Assembly: GCA_034440455.1 (NCBI GenBank)
Contig: JAWXCB010000061.1
Location: forward strand, 24,498-88,497
Source of the DNA: JAWXCB01 sp034440455
GTDB lineage: Bacteria; Bacteroidota; Bacteroidia; Chitinophagales; CAIOSU01
Direction: 5' to 3'
DNA: 64,000 nucleotides
The notes under the pieces were generated by a model, which did not search any database, was not told the DNA's origin, and was given only the letters and a program-made list of their open reading frames with translations. Both the position numbers and the translations under genes were made by a program. This document shows positions 15,798 to 23,248 of this stretch, piece after piece. Numbering within the stretch: the first letter of the stretch is position 1; the number at the start of each line of letters is the position of its first letter.

Positions 15798-16886
15798 CTA
15801 CAAATACTTCTCCCCCTTCACCTTCTTTATCTCCGTATTAATTTGTTTGATTTCCTGCTCCTTGTCGCGCTTGCAAATGAGCAGCGCATCTTCGGTGTCA
15901 ATCACGCAGTAGTTTTCCAAGCCCTGCAAGACAACCAATTTCCCATCGGGCGCCATCACCATGTTTTCCTTTGAGTCAAACAACATCACATCTTTCCCGG
16001 AAATGGCGTTGCTGTGTTCATCCTTGTCATATTTATCATAGAGCGATTGCCATGTGCCTAAATCTGACCAGCCGATGTCGGCAGGAATCACGAACACATT
16101 GTCGGCTTTTTCCATCACGCCATAGTCAATCGAAATGTTTTTGCACAGCGAATAGGCATGGGCGATGAACGGTTTTTCCTCCGGCTTGTGGTATTTCCCG
16201 CGCCCATCGTCAAACGCCTCATAGATTTCCGGCAATTCTTTTCTAAACGCAGTGAGAATCGTGCGGATATTCCACACGAAAATGCCCGAATTCCACAAAA
16301 AGTCACCGCTTTTCAGAAAACTCTTGGCAAGCTCAAGGTTGGGCTTTTCGGTGAAGGTTTTCACCTTGTAAATCTCCCCGCTGCGGTGTGTATCAATGAA
16401 TTGAATATAGCCGTAGCCGGTGTCGGGGCGGGTAGGCACGATGCCGAGCGTAACGAGCGAGTCGCTTTCGTCCACAAAATGCAGCCCCTTGCGAATCACT
16501 TCGGTAAAAGCATCTTCCCGAATCACCAAATGGTCTGATGGCGCCACCACCATGCTGGCGTAAGGATTGATTTCCCGAATCTTAAACGAGATGTAGGCAA
16601 CGCACGGAGCGGTATTTTTCCGCATCGGCTCGCTCAAAATCTGGTTGTCGGTAAGTTCGGGCAATTGCTCCTTCACGAGGTCAGTGTATTGCTCGTGCGT
16701 CACCACGTAGATGTTTTCTTTCGGCACGATTTGCGCAAAACGCTGATACGTAAGTTGTATGAGCGTCTTGCCGATACCAAGAATATCTAAGAATTGCTTG
16801 GGTAATGCCGTTCGGCTTTTAGGCCAGAACCGGCTGCCGATTCCACCCGCCATAATGGCTACATAGTGGTCTTTGTTTTTGGTCAT
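15798..16886 (-). CDS. manC: Mannose-1-phosphate guanylyltransferase
   Basis: 362 residues. AIMAGGIGSRFWPKSR..LPKQFL at the N-terminus is the nucleotide-binding signature of GDP-mannose pyrophosphorylases. VVAPSDHLV (metal-binding Asp), TGYGYIQ, KTFTEKPN, FLWNSGIFVW and DIGWSDLGTW are further family motifs. The enzyme makes GDP-mannose from GTP and mannose-1-phosphate, supplying mannose, fucose or rhamnose-type residues for surface polysaccharides. The length matches the single-domain form without a phosphomannose isomerase part. It stands alone, about 31 kb from the polysaccharide locus at the other end of the window, which could use its product. The 285 bases between it and recQ contain no convincing gene. 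Confidence 0.92.
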   Translation of the reverse strand: MTKNKDHYVAIMAGGIGSRFWPKSRTALPKQFLDILGIGKTLIQLTYQRFAQIVPKENIYVVTHEQYTDLVKEQLPELTDNQILSEPMRKNTAPCVAYISFKIREINPYASMVVAPSDHLVIREDAFTEVIRKGLHFVDESDSLVTLGIVPTRPDTGYGYIQFIDTHRSGEIYKVKTFTEKPNLELAKSFLKSGDFLWNSGIFVWNIRTILTAFRKELPEIYEAFDDGRGKYHKPEEKPFIAHAYSLCKNISIDYGVMEKADNVFVIPADIGWSDLGTWQSLYDKYDKDEHSNAISGKDVMLFDSKENMVMAPDGKLVVLQGLENYCVIDTEDALLICKRDKEQEIKQINTEIKKVKGEKYL

Positions 16887-17171
16887 CTACAACTATTTAT
16901 GTTAAAAGGGTATCAGAACAATAATATTTTGTGAAGATGCCTTGCACTTGCAGGGATTTTATTTATATTGCAGTGAGAAATACGTTAAATAAAAATCATT
17001 CCTATCGTTCCAATTCTACTCAATCCCGTTTATCGTTGATTTCCGGTTCTGCGTTTCAGAAAATTCTTAGCGAAGGTAAAGAATTCCATTTTTATCGCAT
17101 CGTTTCAGACAATAAGAATCGGCTTCACCTGTTAAAGGGGGCATTTTTTAATTGAAAATTTAAGTACCCTT

Positions 17172-19388
17172 ATGTCTGCCACATTAGAAGCGCCTGTAAA
17201 AGATAAACTCAAAGCATCCCTCAAAGAATATTTCGGCTTCAAAGCCTTCAAAGGCGACCAGGAAGCTATAATTAAGAGCATTACGAGCGGCAAAGACACC
17301 TTTGTACTCATGCCCACCGGGGGTGGGAAATCGCTCTGCTACCAGTTGCCCGCTATTTTAAGCAAAGGCATCGCCATCATAATCAGCCCGTTGATTGCGC
17401 TGATGAAAAATCAGGTGGATTTGGTGCGCGGTTACAGCAGCAACGAAAAGATTGCCCACTTTTTAAACTCCTCGCTCACCAAGCAACAGATGAAAGAGGT
17501 GCGCGATGACGTGACAAAAGGCGTTACGAAGCTGCTTTATGTTGCTCCTGAATCGCTTACGAAAAAGGAAAACATCGCGTTCCTGAAAGATGTAACGATT
17601 TCGTTTGTTGCCGTTGACGAGGCGCATTGCATCAGCGAATGGGGACACGATTTTCGCCCGGAATACAGGCGCATCCGCGACATGATGGAGATGATTGGGC
17701 AAGATGTGCCGCTTATTGCGCTCACCGCTACGGCAACGCCCAAAGTGCAGTCGGATATTGTAAAGACGTTGCAGTTGAAAAAACCGAACATCTACATTTC
17801 TTCCTTCAACCGCGCAAACCTTTTTTATGAAATCAAGCCGAAGGGAAAGAAAGAGAATGTGCTGAAAAGCATTGTGCAGTATGTAAAGGCGAATACCGGC
17901 AAATCGGGGATTATCTATGCGCTGAGCCGCAAATCAACCGAAGAGATTGCTGAGTTTCTGAACGTGAATGGCGTGAAGGCGGCAGCCTACCACGCAGGGA
18001 TGGAACAACCCATCCGGGCACAGATTCAGGACCAGTTTCTGATGGAAGATATTGACGTGATTGTGGCAACCATCGCCTTCGGCATGGGCATTGACAAGCC
18101 CGATGTGCGCTTTGTGATTCACTACAACATTCCCAAGAGCATCGAAAATTATTATCAGGAAACAGGGCGCGCAGGACGTGACGGAATGGAAGGAAAATGC
18201 ACCGCTTACTATTCTTACAAAGACATTTACAAGCTCGAAAAATTTCTCCGCGACAAAAGCCTTACAGAGCGCGAAATGGGTACGCATTTGCTCACAGAAG
18301 TGATTGCCTATGCCGAAACTCCTGTGTGCCGCAGAAATTTTTTGCTCCATTATTTCGGAGAAGACTACAAAACGAAAAACTGTGGCGCATGTGACAATTG
18401 CCTGAACCCGAAGGAAACAATTGAAGGAAAAGAATTCATCGCGCTGGCGCTCAAAACAATTGCTGCGGTGAAAGAAAATCACGCGATTCATGACATCGTG
18501 AATATTATTGTGGGAAAGAAAACGCAGGAGTTAGTCACCTTCGGCTACAACATGCTTGATATGTTTGGCAAGGGCGCTGACAAGAGCGATACGTTTTGGA
18601 ATTCAGCGATTCGCCAAGCAATGCTGATTGGCTTAATCGGCAAAGACATCGAAAACTATGGCTTGCTGAAAGTGTCGCCCGAAGGAAAGAAATTTCTCAC
18701 CAAGCCGCACTCTGTGCCGATTGCGCTCAATCATGATTTTGAAAAACAGGCAACCGAACAAGATGAAGAAGCCGCAGAAGCAAGACCGGGCGCGCTTGAT
18801 TCCGCGTTGCTGCACTTGCTGAAGGACCTGCAGAAGAAAGCGGGAAAGGAACATAACCTGCCGCCTTACGTGATTTTTCAAGACCCTTCGCTGGAAGATA
18901 TGGCTACGCAATATCCGATTACGATGGAGGAGTTGGCAAACATCACGGGCGTGAGCAAAGGCAAAGCGCAGAAATACGGAAAGCCGTTTGTAGAACTGAT
19001 TGCGCAATACGTTGAAGACAATGACATTGAGCGCACATCAGACATGGTGGTGAAAAGCCTCGTGAACAAAAGCGCAATGAAGGTGTATATCATTCAAAAC
19101 ATTGACAAGAAAATTCAACCCGATGATATTGCGCGCAGCAAGGGATTGAAATTGGATGATATCCTCACTGAAATCAAAACCATTGTTGACAGCGGCACCA
19201 AGGTTGACCTGCGCTACTACATTGACCAGGTCATTGACAACGACCAGCAGGATTTGATTTACGACTACTTCCGCGAAGCTGAAACTGACTCGTTGGATGA
19301 TGCTTATCAAGAGTTGAAAGACGAAGGCGTTACGCGCGAAGAATTGCGACTGATGCAGATTAAGTTTCTGTCGGAGGTGGCGAACTGA
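17172..19388 (+). CDS. recQ: ATP-dependent DNA helicase RecQ
   Basis: 738 residues. Helicase core: motif I MPTGGGKSLCYQLPA (Lys53), the DEAH box in VAVDEAHCISEWGHDFRPEY, LTATATP, YHAGM, VATIAFGMGIDKPDVRFVIH and the arginine-finger motif QETGRAGRDG. The RQC zinc-binding cysteines follow (C-RRNFLLHYFG, then NCGACDNC), and an HRDC-like region begins near residue 570 (LPPYVIFQDPSLEDMA). RecQ unwinds recombination intermediates in the RecF pathway. The length is slightly above the ~600-700 usual, because of a C-terminal tail past residue 660. It is the first of three plus-strand genes, with no overlapping neighbours, so it is probably transcribed alone. Confidence 0.95.
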   Translation: MSATLEAPVKDKLKASLKEYFGFKAFKGDQEAIIKSITSGKDTFVLMPTGGGKSLCYQLPAILSKGIAIIISPLIALMKNQVDLVRGYSSNEKIAHFLNSSLTKQQMKEVRDDVTKGVTKLLYVAPESLTKKENIAFLKDVTISFVAVDEAHCISEWGHDFRPEYRRIRDMMEMIGQDVPLIALTATATPKVQSDIVKTLQLKKPNIYISSFNRANLFYEIKPKGKKENVLKSIVQYVKANTGKSGIIYALSRKSTEEIAEFLNVNGVKAAAYHAGMEQPIRAQIQDQFLMEDIDVIVATIAFGMGIDKPDVRFVIHYNIPKSIENYYQETGRAGRDGMEGKCTAYYSYKDIYKLEKFLRDKSLTEREMGTHLLTEVIAYAETPVCRRNFLLHYFGEDYKTKNCGACDNCLNPKETIEGKEFIALALKTIAAVKENHAIHDIVNIIVGKKTQELVTFGYNMLDMFGKGADKSDTFWNSAIRQAMLIGLIGKDIENYGLLKVSPEGKKFLTKPHSVPIALNHDFEKQATEQDEEAAEARPGALDSALLHLLKDLQKKAGKEHNLPPYVIFQDPSLEDMATQYPITMEELANITGVSKGKAQKYGKPFVELIAQYVEDNDIERTSDMVVKSLVNKSAMKVYIIQNIDKKIQPDDIARSKGLKLDDILTEIKTIVDSGTKVDLRYYIDQVIDNDQQDLIYDYFREAETDSLDDAYQELKDEGVTREELRLMQIKFLSEVAN

Positions 19389-19529
19389 TTTTATCAACTA
19401 AGGACGTTTTTAAAAGCGCACCGTTCAGAACTGCGCTTCGCTTTGCATAGTCTTTTATTTTGATGAAAAGCATCTCCTGTATTGTTGTCAGATCTTCCGC
19501 AAGATGTCTTCAAGTTACCGCTTAGTTTG

Positions 19530-19537
19530 TACTTTTG
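19530..19537 (+). promoter_or_regulatory. Candidate -7 box for the DUF1015 gene
   Basis: TACTTTTG matches TAnnTTTG exactly, 24 bases before the ATG at 19561. It lies inside the longer frame that would start at 19504, which argues that 19561 is the true start. Confidence 0.5.
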
Positions 19538-19560
19538 GGCGCATAACACTACCAACAATC

Positions 19561-20802
19561 ATGGTAACAATTAAAGCATTTGCCGGCTATCGTCCGCTGG
19601 CTGAGTTTGCAGCGCTGGTTGCATCGCGTCCTTATGATGTGATGAACCGTAAAGAGGCAAAAGAAGAAGCGAAAGAGAATGAGTATTCCTTCCTGCACAC
19701 CATCCGCTCGGAAATTGACTTGCCTGATGCCCTGGATGACCACGACATGAAAGTATATGAGCAGGCGCGGGAAAATTTTCAGGTGATGCTGCAAAAGGGC
19801 GTGTTTTTTCAGGATGAAAAGCGAAAGTTGTACATCTATGAAATGGAGATGGACGGGCAATCGCAAACGGGATTAGTCGCCTGTTCAAGTATTGCAGATT
19901 ATTTTTCTGACCGCATTAAAAAGCATGAACACACGCGTCCCGTGAAAGAGCTTGACCGCATCAATCACATAAAAGCGACAAGCATACATGCAGAGCCGGT
20001 GTTCCTCGCCTATCGCGATGTGCCGGAAATAGATGATTTGATAGACCGCATCACGCGGAAGCAGCCTGTTTATGAATTCACCGCTGGCGATGAAATAAAA
20101 CATACGTTTTGGGTGATTGATGAGGAGAAGCACATTGAACGGCTAACACAGTTTTTTGCAGAACAGGTATCCTGCACGTATATCGCTGACGGGCACCATC
20201 GCGCGGCATCATCTGCAAAGGTGGGCAAAGCCCTTGCTGATGAAAATCCGAACCATACGGGTAGCGAGGAGTATAATTATTTTCTATCTGTAATTTTTCC
20301 CGCCAGCCAATTGCGCATTATGGACTACAACCGCCTGGTGAAAGATTTGAATGGCTATACCACGGAAAAATTTTTGCAAAAGGTCTCGGTGCATTTTGAG
20401 ATGCAATCAATCCCGTCTGTTGCAGCCAAGCCCGACCAACTGCATGAATTCGGAATGTACATAGAAGGAACATGGTACAGACTTGTTGCCAAAGAGGGCA
20501 CTTATACAAACGACCCGATTGGCATCTTGGACGTAACCATCTTGCAGGAAAATCTTTTGAATCCGTTACTTGGCATTAAAGACCCGCGCACTGATGAGCG
20601 CGTTGATTTCGTAGGCGGTATGCGCGGGCTAAAAGAATTAGAACGCAGAGTGGATAGCGGAGAGATGAAAGTGGCGTTTGCCCTCTACCCCGTGAGCATG
20701 GAGCAGTTGATGCAGATTGCCGATTCGGGAGATGTGATGCCGCCTAAGTCAACATGGTTTGAACCGAAACTCAGGAGCGGCTTAGTGGTGCATGGATTTT
20801 AA
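19561..20802 (+). CDS. DUF1015 family protein
   Basis: 413 residues from ATG 19561; an in-frame start at 19504 is rejected because a promoter -7 box lies between. The N-terminus TIKAFAGYRP..EFAALVASRPYDVMN is the DUF1015 opening (AF.G.RP....VA.PYDV). YIADGHHRAASSAKVG is the conserved central motif, and a further family segment (IGILDVTILQENLLNPLLGI) lies towards the C-terminus. The biochemical function of the family is unknown. The protein has no signal peptide or membrane segment. It stands alone between recQ and ric, with its own candidate promoter. Family assignment is strong, function unassigned. Confidence 0.85.
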   Translation: MVTIKAFAGYRPLAEFAALVASRPYDVMNRKEAKEEAKENEYSFLHTIRSEIDLPDALDDHDMKVYEQARENFQVMLQKGVFFQDEKRKLYIYEMEMDGQSQTGLVACSSIADYFSDRIKKHEHTRPVKELDRINHIKATSIHAEPVFLAYRDVPEIDDLIDRITRKQPVYEFTAGDEIKHTFWVIDEEKHIERLTQFFAEQVSCTYIADGHHRAASSAKVGKALADENPNHTGSEEYNYFLSVIFPASQLRIMDYNRLVKDLNGYTTEKFLQKVSVHFEMQSIPSVAAKPDQLHEFGMYIEGTWYRLVAKEGTYTNDPIGILDVTILQENLLNPLLGIKDPRTDERVDFVGGMRGLKELERRVDSGEMKVAFALYPVSMEQLMQIADSGDVMPPKSTWFEPKLRSGLVVHGF

Positions 20803-20879
20803 AGGATTACTTCATCTCCTCTTTCAAAAACTCCCCTGTATCACTTTTCTTCACGCGCATTTAGCGAAATCTTGCAATA

Positions 20880-20894
20880 GCTGACTTTTATCAC
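20880..20894. promoter_or_regulatory. CRP/FNR-like operator upstream of ric
   Basis: CTGACTTTTATCAC is, on the other strand, GTGATAAAAGTCAG. Thirteen bases (GTGATAAAAGTCA) are identical to the palindrome at 43235-43248. Its centre is about 35 bases before the G of a TAACTTG element (20917-20923), which is close to a -7 box, so an activator bound here would sit near -41. Confidence 0.5.
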
Positions 20895-20944
20895 CCGTTT
20901 CCGTTTTCAGCACATCTAACTTGTTGCATCAAAAAACGCAGGAC

Positions 20945-21682
20945 ATGAATATAAAAGATAAAACGGTCGGACAATTAGTAGCTGAAGATTACAGCAAGGC
21001 GGAAGTTTTTAAAAAGTACGGTATTGATTTTTGCTGCGGAGGTGGAAGAACTGTTCAGGATGTGTGTGAAAAAAAGGGAGTTGATTATGCTGTGTTGGAA
21101 AAAGAATTGCTGAATACAGGCAGAAAGAATGCTAATGGCGATAATCTGAACGCCAACGAATGGCAGCTTGATTTTCTTGCCGATTACATTGTGAATGTCC
21201 ATCACACCTACGTGCGCAATAACATTCCCCACCTGTTGGAATATGCCGATAAGGTGGCGAAGGTGCATGGCAACGCCAATCCTGAAACTGTGAAGATTCA
21301 TGCACTCCTCAGCGAAGTTGCTTCTGAATTGCAGACGCACATGATGAAGGAGGAGAAAGTGCTTTTTCCGTACATCAAACGGTTGGTGAGTGCACGTCAG
21401 GAACAGGCTCATCCCGAACAGCCTCCTTTCGGCACTGTGCAAAACCCGGTGCGCATGATGGAAACCGAACACGAACATGCCGGGAATATTTTAAAGGAAA
21501 TACGCGCACTCAGCAACGACTTCACGCCACCGGCTCACGCTTGCAACACCTATCGTGTGCTCTATTTCAAATTACAGGAGTTTGAGGATGATTTGCATCG
21601 CCATGTTCACTTAGAGAATAATATCCTGTTTCCGAAAGCGATTGAGATGGAAAGGGAAATAGAAATGGTGAGTAAGAATTAA
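20945..21682 (+). CDS. ric: Iron-sulfur cluster repair di-iron protein (Ric/YtfE/ScdA)
   Basis: 245 residues from ATG 20945; an earlier in-frame start at 20921 adds residues outside the family. The N-terminal ScdA domain (DUF542) has TVGQLVAEDYSKAEVFKKYGIDFCCGGGRT with the Cys-Cys-Gly-Gly motif. The hemerythrin part holds the di-iron ligands: VHHTYVRNNIP, MMKEEKVLFPYI, ETEHEHAG and HRHVHLENNILFP. Ric proteins restore Fe-S clusters damaged by nitric oxide or oxidants. A CRP/FNR-like operator shared with the DUF2892 operon suggests regulation by low oxygen or NO. It converges with the ParE-type module, whose toxin stop codon is 11 bases away. Confidence 0.92.
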   Translation: MNIKDKTVGQLVAEDYSKAEVFKKYGIDFCCGGGRTVQDVCEKKGVDYAVLEKELLNTGRKNANGDNLNANEWQLDFLADYIVNVHHTYVRNNIPHLLEYADKVAKVHGNANPETVKIHALLSEVASELQTHMMKEEKVLFPYIKRLVSARQEQAHPEQPPFGTVQNPVRMMETEHEHAGNILKEIRALSNDFTPPAHACNTYRVLYFKLQEFEDDLHRHVHLENNILFPKAIEMEREIEMVSKN

Positions 21683-21693
21683 TCTGTGCGTAC

Positions 21694-21993
21694 TTAACCT
21701 TTCATCTTTGCCGGGTCTTGGCGGCTGTCAAAAATGTCAGTAATGTAAATGGTGTTTCCCTCAATGCGGTAGATGATTTTGTAACGGCTTTGTACCAACC
21801 TGCGATGTCCCATTTGCAGATGCTCTAAATATTCTTCTTCCTGACCGAGATATGGATGCTTCATAAGCGTATCCGCTTTGTCTAAAATCTCATCTCTAAT
21901 TTGAGTGAGCTTTTCGAGGTTGACCTTCGGAGACAGAAATTCCAAAACTTCCTGAAGGCTCTCTATTGCCTTGTCGGTATAAACCAGCTTCAC
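21694..21993 (-). CDS. RelE/ParE family toxin
   Basis: 99 residues. The pattern MKLVYTDKAIESLQEVLEFL, then HPYLGQEEEYLEHLQMGHRRLVQSRYKIIYRIEGNTIYITDIFDSRQDP, is that of ParE/RelE toxins: an N-terminal helix pair, then beta strands with RRLV..RYKIIYRI and the C-terminal FDSRQDP. Members cleave ribosome-bound mRNA or poison gyrase; which applies here cannot be told. The start overlaps the antitoxin stop by 4 bases. Frame and start are intact, unlike two other RelE-type toxins in the window. Confidence 0.85.
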   Translation of the reverse strand: MKLVYTDKAIESLQEVLEFLSPKVNLEKLTQIRDEILDKADTLMKHPYLGQEEEYLEHLQMGHRRLVQSRYKIIYRIEGNTIYITDIFDSRQDPAKMKG

Positions 21994-22211
21994 TTGCTCA
22001 AAAAGTGGTTGGTGCGTTTGACAACATCCTTCCGGCTAAACAGACGACCAGCTTTAATATCCTGCTCTGACTTCAATGCGCGAATCGTGAGTTTTTCTTT
22101 CAATGTGGAATCTAAACCTGCTTTTTGCAGCAGCGTTCTGATGGCTTTTAAAACACTGACATCATTCTGTTCGTCAATCATCTTTTTGAGTTCTGTCTTG
22201 ATTGCTGCCAT
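21990..22211 (-). CDS. Antitoxin of the ParE-type module
   Basis: 73 residues, mostly charged helix with no recognisable DNA-binding fold beyond the general ParD-like size. It precedes the toxin gene with a 4-base overlap, the normal order for type II modules. It has an exact -7 box (TAAATTTG at 22228-22235) 17 bases upstream, identical to the one before the other RelE-type module at 37053. Identity as an antitoxin rests on position and size. Confidence 0.75.
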   Translation of the reverse strand: MAAIKTELKKMIDEQNDVSVLKAIRTLLQKAGLDSTLKEKLTIRALKSEQDIKAGRLFSRKDVVKRTNHFLSK

Positions 22212-22227
22212 GCTTATTGTGTTTAGA

Positions 22228-22235
22228 CAAATTTA
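22228..22235 (-). promoter_or_regulatory. Candidate -7 box of the ParE-type module
   Basis: TAAATTTG on the minus strand matches the consensus exactly and gives a leader of roughly 12 bases before the antitoxin ATG. A clear -33 TTTG is not seen. Confidence 0.5.
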
Positions 22236-22377
22236 GAGTTTGTGATTTAAACCAACCTCACCCGCAAGGCGGCTATTATTGAAGTATCATGAAGATTAGA
22301 GTGTGATTGTAATTGAGGTGGGTAGCCTAAATTCTAAAGATTTAAGTATTTTAATGAACCATCTAAATTGTATCAAC

Positions 22378-22884
22378 ATGATAAGGTCATTTTTTTTATT
22401 CACTATTTTAAGTTTTCAGTTAAATCAAAAGGTTGATGCACAGAACCTCACTTTCACAGATCTGAAATATTTTATTTTGAGTGACAATTATCCCCTCTCT
22501 GTTTTATCTGCATTTGAAAACAAAAATTTTGAGCAAGTAGATAAAAGTGCAGGATTATTGGGTCATGATAATTGCATCGGATATACCTATCGAAATAACT
22601 TCTCGTCCTATAATACCATTCTGACTGTTTACAGTTGCAGTACAGAAACCTATGCCAAGACAATTCAAAAATCATTTACAAAAACTATTTACATTCAAAT
22701 ATTGAAGCCTGATAAAGAAACGTATAGTTACTTAACAGAAAAAATTAAAAGCAACTGCCTAAGCATTGGTGATGTTCAGGGAAAAATAGAAGAATTTACA
22801 TACACGGTTTATCGCTACAAACATAGTACTGGCATCATTTTTCCTATCAGGAATTTTACATGGGTGATAGAATGTCCTACATAA
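22378..22884 (+). CDS. Hypothetical secreted protein
   Basis: 168 residues from ATG 22378, the start that gives a clean signal peptide (MIRSFFLFTILSFQLNQKVDAQ, cleavage after DAQ). Earlier in-frame starts at 22303 and 22354 would bury it. The mature part, about 146 residues, has four cysteines (in HDNCIGY, VYSCST, SNCLS and the final VIECPT) and an alternating pattern suggesting beta structure. I recognise no family. It is flanked by the ParE-type module and another orphan, so this short stretch resembles accessory DNA. Confidence 0.5.
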   Translation: MIRSFFLFTILSFQLNQKVDAQNLTFTDLKYFILSDNYPLSVLSAFENKNFEQVDKSAGLLGHDNCIGYTYRNNFSSYNTILTVYSCSTETYAKTIQKSFTKTIYIQILKPDKETYSYLTEKIKSNCLSIGDVQGKIEEFTYTVYRYKHSTGIIFPIRNFTWVIECPT

Positions 22885-22947
22885 TTTAAGTCTATGGAGT
22901 TTAGGCAACTTAGTGTTGTCCGAAAATTGAAAGACTACTCTATAATT

Positions 22948-23133
22948 TTATTCTGTATCCTGAAACCATTTATGAATTTTTCGTCTCTCGTTAATTAAAT
23001 CCTCAATTTCCCGTTTATTCTCTTCTAAGAATTCCCCTTTTTCATGAAGTTGTTTTAATCTTTTGTCAATCTCGTCCAATCTTTTCGCATTTATTTCGAA
23101 TAAGTCCGTCTCTTGTTGGGTTGTGTTTTTCAT
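22948..23133 (-). CDS. Small coiled-coil hypothetical protein
   Basis: 61 residues from ATG 23133; a longer frame to 23178 has a less plausible N-terminus. Nearly the whole protein is a charged amphipathic helix (EINAKRLDEIDKRLKQLHEKGEFLEENKREIEDLINERRKI), a likely coiled coil. No family recognised. It lies between the orphan secreted protein and uvrA and has no partner. It resembles the 66-residue coiled-coil ORF at 11927 in size and character but not in sequence. Confidence 0.4.
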   Translation of the reverse strand: MKNTTQQETDLFEINAKRLDEIDKRLKQLHEKGEFLEENKREIEDLINERRKIHKWFQDTE

Positions 23134-23248
23134 TTTTTTTAAAACAATGTTGGTCAAACTGGAATTTAAAAACTTCATTGCAACAAAAGGAAAACTATTT
23201 AGTATAGACTTTTAATTATTTAGCCCTGTTGGGCGGAACAGTACCACT

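Noticed and set aside
16931..17155. 74-codon ORF upstream of recQ
   Set aside because: It starts from a non-ATG codon, has no recognisable motif and looks like A+T-rich intergenic DNA preceding recQ.
17934..18491. 185-codon ORF antisense to recQ
   Set aside because: It is a frame shadow; the recQ frame carries all helicase motifs through this interval.
19504..19560. Earlier start for the DUF1015 gene
   Set aside because: An exact -7 promoter box lies inside this extension, so transcription should begin after it.
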